DNA from: Phycisphaerae bacterium
GTDB lineage: Bacteria > Planctomycetota > Phycisphaerae > UBA1845 > PWPN01
DNA length: 5,999 bases
Direction of reading: 5' to 3'
NCBI GenBank assembly: GCA_026647385.1
Contig: JAPKGY010000217.1
Location: forward strand, 1-5,999
Notes under the pieces: model-generated
Seen by the model: only the letters and a program-made list of their open reading frames with translations
The model's database searches: none
What the model was told of the DNA's origin: nothing
In this document: in pieces, positions 1-5,501 of the stretch
Numbering within the stretch: position 1 is the stretch's first letter
Layout: every line of letters starts with the position of its first letter
Program-made: the position numbers and the translations under genes

Positions 1-1012
1 ACTTGGTACTGCTGACGGGTACCCGGTAGGCGTGTTCGCCGAGGACCTGCTTGATCGCCCGGGTCTCGGCGACGTCGCCGAGGTCGGTGCTGGTACCGTG
101 GGCGTTGATGTAGTCGAGTTCGTCGGCGTTCATGGCGGCGTCGGCCAGGCAGTATCGCATGGCGGCGGAGGCCCCGGCGCCGGTTTCGTCGGGTTGGGCG
201 ATGTGCCCGCCGTCGCTGCTCATGCCGTAGCCGAGCAGTTCGGCGTAGATCCGGGCACCGCGTTTGCGGGCGTGTTCGAGTTCCTCGAAAACCAGGACGC
301 CCGCGCCCTCGCTGATGATGAAGCCGTCGCGGTCCTTGTCGAAAGGCCGGCTGGCACGGGTGGGGTCGTCGTTCCGGGTGCTGAGCGCGTGCATGGCCGA
401 GAAGGCGGCGACGCTGATCTCGACGACGGCGGCCTCGCTCCCGCCGGTGATCATGGCGTCGGTTTCACCTCGCTGGATGGAGCGGAGGGCGTCGCCCATG
501 GCGTTGGTGGCGGAAGCGCAGGCGGTGGCGACGGCGGTGCTCGGTCCGCGCGTCGCGAAGTGGATCGAGATGTTGCCCGAGGCCGCGTTCAGCATGAGCT
601 TGGGGATCGTAAAGGCGGAGATTTTGGACGGCCCCTTCTCCCGGAGGCGAATGTGCTGGGTCTGGAGTTCGAGGATCCCGCCGATGCCGGAGCCGACGAT
701 GACGCCGATGCGGTAGGGGTCCTCGGCGGCGATGTTGAGCCCGCTGTCGTTGATGGCCTGAATGGCGGAGGCGAGGGCGAACTGGGCGAAGCGGTCCATG
801 CGTTTGGCGACCCGGCCGTCCTCGATATAGTCGGCGATGTTGAAAGTGGTGCACTCGCCCGCGATCCGCGAGGGATACTGGGTGGCGTCGAACAGGGAAA
901 GCGGCCCGATGCCGGACCGGCCCTGGATCAGGCCGTCCCAGAATTCGGCGACGGAGTTTCCGAGGGGGGTGACGACTCCCATGCCCGTGATGACGACGCG
1001 ACGTTTTTCCAT
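1..1012 (-). CDS. fabF: 3-oxoacyl-ACP synthase II (FabF), 3' end cut by window edge
   Basis: FabF (KAS II) performs the decarboxylative condensation of malonyl-ACP with acyl-ACP in cytosolic fatty acid elongation. I translated the minus strand from the ATG at 1010-1012; it stays open for 337 codons to the left edge. It begins MEKRRVVITGMGVVTPLG, the usual thiolase-fold start. The nucleophile is Cys165 in TACAS, the first catalytic His is His305 in NAHGTST, and the frame leaves the window just after SSTK, where Lys337 matches the conserved active-site Lys. The second catalytic His, normally a few residues later, lies outside. The family is about 410-415 aa, so roughly 75 residues are missing. 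It is the last gene visible in the operon, 205 nt after acpP. No good Shine-Dalgarno is seen; a GGGGGA lies about 12 nt upstream of the ATG. The family call is very secure. FabF rather than FabB is inferred from the acpP-fabF gene order and sequence style. Confidence 0.95.
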   Translation of the reverse strand, partial: MEKRRVVITGMGVVTPLGNSVAEFWDGLIQGRSGIGPLSLFDATQYPSRIAGECTTFNIADYIEDGRVAKRMDRFAQFALASAIQAINDSGLNIAAEDPYRIGVIVGSGIGGILELQTQHIRLREKGPSKISAFTIPKLMLNAASGNISIHFATRGPSTAVATACASATNAMGDALRSIQRGETDAMITGGSEAAVVEISVAAFSAMHALSTRNDDPTRASRPFDKDRDGFIISEGAGVLVFEELEHARKRGARIYAELLGYGMSSDGGHIAQPDETGAGASAAMRYCLADAAMNADELDYINAHGTSTDLGDVAETRAIKQVLGEHAYRVPVSSTK

Positions 1013-1047
1013 GCGGCCTGAATCCCCCAAACCGAGACCAGCAAAAG

Positions 1048-1086
1048 GCCCGGGGCGGAAAGCAACCTGAGCACCTCGCCCCGGGC
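1048..1086 (-). terminator. GC-rich hairpin with short T run between acpP and fabF (possible terminator or attenuator)
   Basis: The arms GCCCGGGGCG (1048-1057) and CGCCCCGGGC (1077-1086) are perfect 10-bp inverted repeats around a 19-nt loop. Read on the minus strand, the second arm is followed by CTTTTGC, a four-T tract starting one base after the stem. This resembles a weak Rho-independent terminator. It lies 131 nt after the acpP stop and 35 nt before the fabF start. Partial termination here would raise acpP transcript over fabF, which is an inference. The short T run and fairly long loop argue against an efficient terminator. Confidence 0.5.
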
Positions 1087-1217
1087 GTTCGATCCGCGCC
1101 CGACGGTCGGCGAATGGCGCCAACCGGAGTATAGCCGGGAGGATTTCATCGCGGTGGATTCCACCGGGCCCCGGACCGCGGGAGCGAGCCGGGGGCGCGA
1201 TCTTCCCGACGGACCGA

Positions 1218-1475
1218 TCAGACTTCCTTCTTGCTCTGGTTATTGGCGATGTAATCGATCGCCTGTCCGACGGTCTTGATTTTCTCCGCTTCCTCGTCGG
1301 GAATGCTCATGTCGAAGTTATCCTCGAACTCCATGACGAGTTCGACGATATCGAGCGAGTCGGCGTTCAGATCGTTGATGAACGACGTTTCCCGCGTGAT
1401 CTCGGCCTTATTGATAGCCATCTGCTCGCTGACGATCGAAAACACCTTGTCTTCAATTTCCTGAACCGTCACCAT
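1218..1475 (-). CDS. acpP: Acyl carrier protein (AcpP)
   Basis: AcpP is the small acidic carrier that holds growing acyl chains on a 4'-phosphopantetheine arm and presents them to the Fab enzymes and PlsX. The protein has 85 residues, close to the usual 75-85. The attachment Ser is Ser40 in LNADSLD; many bacteria have LGADSLD here. The following helix (IVELVMEFEDNF, about 43-54) is the acidic recognition helix II, and the IPDEEAEKIKTVGQAIDYI segment (58-76) matches helices III-IV. The C-terminal NNQSKKEV tail is a short extension. The ATG is set by an excellent ribosome binding site just upstream. It sits between fabG and fabF, the usual position, but has the longest true spacers apart from the repeat gap (158 nt before, 205 nt after), which may allow separate expression. 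Confidence 0.97.
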   Translation of the reverse strand: MVTVQEIEDKVFSIVSEQMAINKAEITRETSFINDLNADSLDIVELVMEFEDNFDMSIPDEEAEKIKTVGQAIDYIANNQSKKEV

Positions 1476-1633
1476 CTATCCTCCTTCAACTGACAGTGGT
1501 TGACTTTACGGTATTCCGCCGGCTCGGCCCCGTCCCTGGGGAGGGCCCGGCATTGCGGACACTACATATACCCGGAAAACGAAAATCCGCCAGTCCCGGC
1601 CCCGGAAACACCCCGGAGGCGGGTCGGGCGTAT
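1476..1633 (-). other. Intergenic spacer fabG-acpP, 158 nt, no gene seen
   Basis: Apart from the acpP Shine-Dalgarno I see no coding frame on either strand with a credible product. An A/T-richer patch (about 1562-1590, with TATATG and TTTTCG on the minus strand) stands out from the GC-rich surroundings and could belong to an acpP promoter. I cannot identify a convincing -35/-10 pair with normal spacing. No clear long hairpin is present. Confidence 0.35.
1478..1486 (-). promoter_or_regulatory. Strong Shine-Dalgarno of acpP
   Basis: On the minus strand this reads AAGGAGGAT, a near-perfect complement to the 16S rRNA 3' end. Four bases (ATAG) separate AAGGAGG from the ATG. It is clearly the best ribosome binding site in the window, which fits the high demand for ACP, and it fixes the acpP start. 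Confidence 0.85.
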
Positions 1634-2380
1634 CTACATATTCAAGCCCCCGTCGACGGGCAGGACCTGCCCGGTGATGTACCCGGCGGGCGGGGACGCC
1701 AGGAAGGCCACGGCGGCGGCGACGTCCTCGGGCTGCCCGAATTTCTGCAGGGGGACGATCAGTTTCACGCCTTCCTTGATCTTGTCGGGCAGCACCTTGG
1801 TCATGTCGGTATCGATAAAGCCCGGGGCGACCGCATTGGCGGTGATTCCCCGCTTGCCGAGTTCCTTGGCGGTGGTCTTGGTGAGGCCGATGACCCCTGC
1901 CTTGCTCGCGGAGTAGTTAGCCTGGCCGGCGTTGCCCATCATGCCCGAGACACTGGCCATGTTCACGATCCGCCCGTAGCGGGCCCGGACCATGTACCGG
2001 CTGACTGCCCGGGTCAGGAGAAAGACCGATCGCAGGTTGACGTTGATGACCGAGTCGAACTGCTCGTCTTCCATGTTCATGAGCAGGCCGTCGCGGGTGA
2101 TTCCGGCGTTATTGACCAGGATGTCGATCTTGCCTTGCTCGGACGCGACCTCGTCGACGAATTTCTGCACGGCTTCCCCGTCGGTCACGTTGAGGATCCG
2201 GGTGACAACCTTGCCGGGCAGGCTCTTGGATTTGACCTCGTCGGCGAGGGTCTTGAGTGCGTCGGCCAGGAGATCGACGGCCACGACCGTGGCGCCTTGC
2301 TCGATCAAGGTGAGCGTGATGGCCTTTCCGATCCCCCGGGCTGCCCCGGTGACAATTGCTACCTGGTTGCTGAACACCAT
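1634..2380 (-). CDS. fabG: 3-oxoacyl-ACP reductase (FabG)
   Basis: FabG is the NADPH-dependent reductase that converts 3-oxoacyl-ACP to 3-hydroxyacyl-ACP, the first reduction of each elongation cycle; it normally works as a cytosolic tetramer. At 248 aa it has the typical length. The Rossmann nucleotide-binding motif TGAARGIG spans residues 11-18 and NNAG 90-93. The catalytic residues of classical short-chain dehydrogenases are visible: Asn115 (INVN), Ser143 (MASVSG), Tyr156 and Lys160 (YSASK). APGFIDTDMT (185-194) and the C-terminal VDGGLNM are standard for FabG. A GGAAGGA (2391-2397, minus strand) lies 10 nt before the ATG and supports the start. The gene follows fabD by 40 nt, so co-transcription is likely. 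The position between fabD and acpP makes FabG a much better call than a generic SDR. Confidence 0.96.
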   Translation of the reverse strand: MVFSNQVAIVTGAARGIGKAITLTLIEQGATVVAVDLLADALKTLADEVKSKSLPGKVVTRILNVTDGEAVQKFVDEVASEQGKIDILVNNAGITRDGLLMNMEDEQFDSVINVNLRSVFLLTRAVSRYMVRARYGRIVNMASVSGMMGNAGQANYSASKAGVIGLTKTTAKELGKRGITANAVAPGFIDTDMTKVLPDKIKEGVKLIVPLQKFGQPEDVAAAVAFLASPPAGYITGQVLPVDGGLNM

Positions 2381-2420
2381 ATTCCTGGTTTCCTTCCGTT
2401 CAATGATCCTCGCGGATACT

Positions 2421-3359
2421 TCAGGTGGCGGCTGCCTTCAGGGCCGCCAAGCTGTCGCTCGTACTGACGTTCACGACCGGAGTCCGTCTGCTGATCTTCT
2501 TGAGTAGGCCGGTCAGAATCCGGCCGGGGCCGATCTCGATAAACTGCTCGACCCCGTCGGCGAGCAATTTCTCGACCGACGCCTGCCAGAGGACCGGGCT
2601 GGTCAACTGGGCGGTGAGCTTGGCCCGAATGGTATCCGGGGCCCCATGGGGTTGGCAATCGACGTTGGCGATGACGGCCAGTTTCGGGGGCTGGATCGCC
2701 GTGTCGGCGAGAACCTTGGCGAGGGCGTCAGCCGCGGGCTGCATGATGGGGGAATGAAACGCTCCGGCCACCTTCAGCGGGATCGCTCGCCCGCCGGCCC
2801 GTTCGATCAGCGGTACGACCGCGGCACAGGCGTCCCGAACTCCAGACAGGACGATCTGGCCGGGGCAGTTAAAGTTGGCCGGCCCGATGAGGCCGACTTT
2901 GGAGCCCTCCCGGCAGATCGCGTCGATCTGGGCCGGCTCCAGTCCGACGGCGCTGACCATGCCGCTGGGGACGGCGGTGGCAGCCGCCTGCATGAGTTCA
3001 CCGCGACGCTGGACCAGTCGGAGGGCATCCTCGAAGGTCAGGCTGCCGGCTGCGTGCAGGGCGGTGTACTCGCCGAGGCTCAGGCCGGCCATCGCGACGG
3101 GTGCGTCGGGCAGCTCCTTGCCCTCGCCGATCGCCCGCCAGATGGCGACGCTGGTGGTGAAGATGGCCGGCTGCTGAATGTCCGTCTGTTCGAGTCGTTC
3201 CGCGGGGCCTTCGAAGCACAGGGCGCGCAGGTCGTACCCGAGGACTTCGTTGGCCCGGGCAAAAACGGCGGCGGCGGCCGGGCAGGTGTCGGCAATATCC
3301 TTACCCATGCCCGGAGATTGGGCGCCTTGGCCGGTGAACAGGATGGCGGTCTGAGGCAT
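2421..3359 (-). CDS. fabD: Malonyl-CoA:ACP transacylase (FabD)
   Basis: FabD transfers malonyl from CoA to holo-ACP, supplying the extender unit for FabH and FabF. At 312 aa it matches the family (about 305-315). GQGAQ is at residues 10-14. The nucleophile is Ser94 in GLSLGE (92-97). Arg119 in the RLVQRRG segment fits the malonate-binding Arg. NFNCPGQIV is at 162-170, and the catalytic His is His202 in GAFHSPIM. C-terminal hallmarks are QLTSPVLW (251-258) and EIGPGRILTGL (275-285). A GAGGA on the minus strand (3371-3375) lies 11 nt before the ATG. Upstream is an unusual 362-nt repeat-filled gap separating it from fabH; downstream fabG follows after 40 nt. All expected active-site residues are present, so it should be functional. 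Confidence 0.96.
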   Translation of the reverse strand: MPQTAILFTGQGAQSPGMGKDIADTCPAAAAVFARANEVLGYDLRALCFEGPAERLEQTDIQQPAIFTTSVAIWRAIGEGKELPDAPVAMAGLSLGEYTALHAAGSLTFEDALRLVQRRGELMQAAATAVPSGMVSAVGLEPAQIDAICREGSKVGLIGPANFNCPGQIVLSGVRDACAAVVPLIERAGGRAIPLKVAGAFHSPIMQPAADALAKVLADTAIQPPKLAVIANVDCQPHGAPDTIRAKLTAQLTSPVLWQASVEKLLADGVEQFIEIGPGRILTGLLKKISRRTPVVNVSTSDSLAALKAAAT

Positions 3360-3403
3360 CGTGTTTCAAGTCCTCGGTACGCTTGGCGAATTCGCGGTTC
3401 GTC

Positions 3404-3457
3404 TGGAAATCGCCGTCTGTTTGGGAATCGCCGTCCCTTTGGGAATCGCTCCCCTTC
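3404..3457. repeat. Tandem array, 18-bp unit, 3 copies
   Basis: Three adjacent 18-bp units start at 3404, 3422 and 3440. Unit two reads TGGGAATCGCCGTCCCTT; unit one differs from it at three positions and unit three diverges towards its end. The array lies near the fabD start within the fabH-fabD gap. It differs from the 19-bp array that follows in both period and sequence. It shows no link to a known mobile element. Confidence 0.85.
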
Positions 3458-3482
3458 GGGTCGCGGCTAAACGGGTCGGGTT

Positions 3483-3722
3483 CACGAGTTCATTTTTCGT
3501 TTTCGGGTCCAATCCTGGTTTCCGAGTTCATTCTTGGTTCACGAGTTCATTCTTCGTTTCCGCGTCCAATCCTGGTTTCCGAGTTCATTCTTGGTTCACG
3601 AGTTCATTTTTCGTTTTCGGGTCCAATCCTGCTTCACGAGTACATTCTTGGTCCACGAGTACATTCTTGGTCCACGAGTACATTCTTGGTTCACGAGTAC
3701 ATTCTTGATTCACGAGTTCGTT
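3483..3722. repeat. Tandem array, 19-bp unit, about 13 copies with 57-bp higher-order structure
   Basis: A strict 19-bp period runs with unit starts at 3483, 3502, 3521, 3540, 3559, 3578, 3597, 3616, 3635, 3654, 3673, 3692 and 3711. A typical unit is CACGAGTTCATTCTTGGTT. The first eight units form a 57-bp higher-order repeat of three variants, A-B-C, A-B-C, A-B. The two C units are identical, and the 38 bp at 3483-3520 match 3597-3634 with one difference. The next four units (3635-3710) are near-identical copies of a CACGAGTACATTCTTGG variant. The last unit is degenerate and merges with the fabH stop codon (3723-3725). The + strand lacks stop codons in all three frames, which creates false reading frames. 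The array fills most of the 362-nt fabH-fabD gap. Function unknown; replication slippage and unequal exchange are the likely origin. Confidence 0.95.
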
Positions 3723-4715
3723 TTATAGTCTCACCAGGATCGAGCCCCAGGTCAGGCCGCCGCCGAAGCCGGCCATCAACACCCAGTCGCCTTTCTTGAC
3801 TCGTTGGCCGTTGATCGCTTCCTCGAGGGCGAGGGGGATCGAGGCGGCGGAGGTATTGCCGTACTTGTTGATGTTCATGGCGACGCGACTCATGGGGACG
3901 CCGAGTTTCTCCGCCGCGGACTCGATGATCCTCGCGTTCGACTGATGCGGGATGATCAGGGCGAGATCGTCGACGGTCAGCCCGGCACGGTCGACGGCGC
4001 CCTGGATGACCTCCTGCATCTTGGTGACCGCGAACTTGTAGACTTCGCGGCCTCGCATTTTGAGGAAGTGCCTGCCGGCTTCGACGGACTCCTTGGTGGG
4101 GCGTTCGGCGGAGCCGCCGGCGGGCACGAAGATCAACTCGGCGCCGCTGCCGTCCGCGGCGAGGAACTGGTCATAGATGCCGCTGACGGAATCGTCGGCG
4201 GGGCCGAGGATGGCCGCCCCCGCGCCGTCGCCCAGGATCACGCAGATGCCGCGATCCTGAAAGTCGGTGATGCTGGACATCGCCTCGGAGCCGATGACCA
4301 GGGCGTACTTGTAGCGGGTGGTGGTCATCATGCTGGCCGCGGCCGAGAAGGCGTAGATGAATCCGCTGCAGGCGGCGGCCACGTCGAAGGCGGGGATGTG
4401 GCGGCATCCCAGGGCGTGCTGAACGAAGCACGCGGTGGCCGGCACCGGATGCGCCGGCGTACAGGTGGCGACCACGAGGAGATCGACGTCGGCCGAGGTC
4501 AGCTGAGCCTGCTGAAGGGCTTTTCGAGCGGCCTCGATCGCCAGGGTCTTGGTATTCTCGCCGTTGGCGCAGATCCTGCGCTCGCGAATCCCCGTCCGGG
4601 TGTGTATCCACTCGTCCGACGTATCGAGGTACTTCGCGAAATCGTCGTTGGTCATGACCTTGCCGGGCAGGGCACAACCAACCCCTTTGATGGCGACCGG
4701 TATCCTGTTGTTCAT
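3723..4715 (-). CDS. fabH: 3-oxoacyl-ACP synthase III (FabH)
   Basis: FabH (KAS III) starts fatty acid synthesis by condensing an acyl-CoA primer, usually acetyl-CoA, with malonyl-ACP. The 330-aa protein has the family length. SDEWIHTRTGIRERR (33-47) is the conserved N-terminal signature. The catalytic triad is Cys116 (DVAAACSGF), His257 (IPHQSNARI) and Asn287 (NKYGNTSAASIP). GDGAGAAIL (162-170) and the C-terminal GFGGGLTWGS (316-325) are typical. It starts 11 nt after the plsX stop, so the two genes are surely co-transcribed in the source genome. I see no strong Shine-Dalgarno before the ATG; translational coupling to plsX could compensate. Primer preference (straight or branched) cannot be read from the sequence. 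Its stop codon abuts the 19-bp repeat array. Confidence 0.96.
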   Translation of the reverse strand: MNNRIPVAIKGVGCALPGKVMTNDDFAKYLDTSDEWIHTRTGIRERRICANGENTKTLAIEAARKALQQAQLTSADVDLLVVATCTPAHPVPATACFVQHALGCRHIPAFDVAAACSGFIYAFSAAASMMTTTRYKYALVIGSEAMSSITDFQDRGICVILGDGAGAAILGPADDSVSGIYDQFLAADGSGAELIFVPAGGSAERPTKESVEAGRHFLKMRGREVYKFAVTKMQEVIQGAVDRAGLTVDDLALIIPHQSNARIIESAAEKLGVPMSRVAMNINKYGNTSAASIPLALEEAINGQRVKKGDWVLMAGFGGGLTWGSILVRL

Positions 4716-4726
4716 GGATCGTTTCT

Positions 4727-5473
4727 TTATTGCTGCTCGGGAGTTGGCGTCGGTTCCTTGCTCAGCTCCGCGGCAATGATCGAGTTCAAGTCATTGGTCA
4801 GATAATCGACCGCGACCCGGATCGCGTTCCGGATCGCCACGTGATTGCTGCTCCCGTGACAAATGATGCAAGCGCCGTCGATGCCGAGCAGCGGCGCGCC
4901 CCCGTACTCGGCATAGTCATGGTTGGCCCAGACCCGCTTGATGACGGGCTCGAAGCTGCGGGCGAGTTCGGGAGAGGCCAGGGCGATCTCCTTCGAGATC
5001 GTCTTGAACAGCCCTTCGGCGAGGCCCTCGATGAGCTTGAGGGCGATGTTGCCGACGAACCCGTCACGCACCAGGATCGGGTACTGCCGCTCCGGCTCCC
5101 AGCGCTGGATGTACCACCAGCCGCCACGAAGGACGGGCGCGCTCGCGTCCTCCTGCGCGACGCGCGCGGTCATCTCGGCGCGGAGCGTGCGCTCGAGCGG
5201 CTGCACCGGCGCGAGCGCCGCCTGCGCGTAGCGGTTCTCGGCCTCGAGGTACGCGAGCACCTCGGGGTCCTTGCGCGTGTCGTCGCGCAGCCAGTAGTAC
5301 GGATCGATGCGCGCGCCGTGCGGTGACGTCACCTCGTGCGGCTTCTGCGCGGCGATGGGCTCGGGGACGGAGACGGCGGGGGCGCGAGGGCTCGGACACG
5401 CCGCGAGGGCGGCGACGGAGACGGAGGCAGCGAGGACGGCGGGGAGGCCGCGGCGGCCGGGGCGTGATGACAT
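4727..5473 (-). CDS. plsX: Chimeric reading frame: S9 peptidase N-terminus joined to the C-terminal third of phosphate acyltransferase PlsX
   Basis: The frame encodes 248 aa with two unrelated parts. Residues about 137-248 are the C-terminal third of PlsX, which makes acyl-phosphate from acyl-ACP for glycerophospholipid synthesis. The hallmarks are DGFVGNIALKLIEG (137-150) and YGGAPLLGIDG-ACIICHGSSNHVAIRNAI (190-218). PlsX normally has about 330-350 aa, so roughly 220 N-terminal residues are missing. Residues 1-136 instead carry a lipoprotein signal and the start of an S9A-type peptidase. The gene directly precedes fabH by 11 nt, the classical plsX-fabH order, so the PlsX identity is secure. 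The fused protein lacks most of the PlsX fold and should not be active. Because plsX is usually essential where plsB is absent, a chimeric contig is more likely than a real gene fusion. Confidence 0.85.
   Translation of the reverse strand: MSSRPGRRGLPAVLAASVSVAALAACPSPRAPAVSVPEPIAAQKPHEVTSPHGARIDPYYWLRDDTRKDPEVLAYLEAENRYAQAALAPVQPLERTLRAEMTARVAQEDASAPVLRGGWWYIQRWEPERQYPILVRDGFVGNIALKLIEGLAEGLFKTISKEIALASPELARSFEPVIKRVWANHDYAEYGGAPLLGIDGACIICHGSSNHVAIRNAIRVAVDYLTNDLNSIIAAELSKEPTPTPEQQ
5060..5077. other. Junction between two unrelated sequences (probable assembly or recombination breakpoint)
   Basis: On the minus strand the S9 peptidase homology (QYPILVR) ends and the PlsX homology (DGFVGN) begins within a few codons. 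Left of this point all genes are planctomycete-like fab genes; to the right CGCG tetramers become frequent and gene content changes. The overlap around CTGGTGCGTGACGG could be a short stretch shared by both sources, but that is inferred. No transposon end, tRNA or repeat marks the join. Confidence 0.75.
5066..5473 (-). pseudogene. N-terminal fragment of an S9 (prolyl oligopeptidase/PtrB-like) lipoprotein peptidase
   Basis: Residues 1-136 of the frame starting at 5473 form a distinct unit. Residues 1-26 are a lipoprotein signal peptide: basic start (RPGRR), Ala/Val-rich hydrophobic stretch and the lipobox LAAC with Cys26, predicting lipidation and export. After a Pro/Ala-rich linker, residues 45-133 match the S9A N-terminal region: PHEVTSPHGARIDPYYWLRDD, then LAYLEAENRYAQAAL, a TARVAQEDASAP segment and GGWWYIQRWEPERQYPI. 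The family is usually 650-750 aa; the rest of the propeller and the Ser-Asp-His catalytic domain are absent, replaced by PlsX sequence. The start follows the stop of the upstream gene by 28 nt. Codon use (GCG, CGC, GCC) is more extreme than in the fab genes. The style resembles myxobacteria, an inference without a search. Confidence 0.75.
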
Positions 5474-5501
5474 CGCCGGAGCGTATACCCCGTAATCGCG
5501 C

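Noticed and set aside
32..1021. Long plus-strand open frame antisense to fabF
   Set aside because: The minus strand encodes a clear FabF with its catalytic residues. The antisense frame is a by-product of high GC at third codon positions and has low-complexity Gly/Asp/Val composition.
2646..3470. Long plus-strand open frame antisense to fabD, and a similar one opposite fabH (3804-4805)
   Set aside because: Both lie opposite well-supported fab genes, show no domain, and have the Gly/Arg/Asp-rich composition of GC-rich antisense frames.
3483..3722. CRISPR array
   Set aside because: Units are contiguous 19-bp repeats without unique spacers of 25-40 bp, and no cas genes are nearby.
3361..3799. 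Overlapping plus-strand open frames rich in repeated FRVHSWFTSSFF-like peptides
   Set aside because: They arise from the 19-bp repeat. Its + strand lacks stop codons in every frame, and three units (57 bp) equal 19 codons, so all frames show a periodic peptide. One frame also runs into the antisense of fabH. No convincing ribosome binding site or known fold supports them.
4727..5473. A genuine new lipoprotein enzyme fusing peptidase and acyltransferase
   Set aside because: Both halves are truncated inside their folds, the catalytic domain of the peptidase is absent, and composition changes at the join. PlsX acts inside the cell while a lipoprotein signal would export it. A chimera explains all of this.
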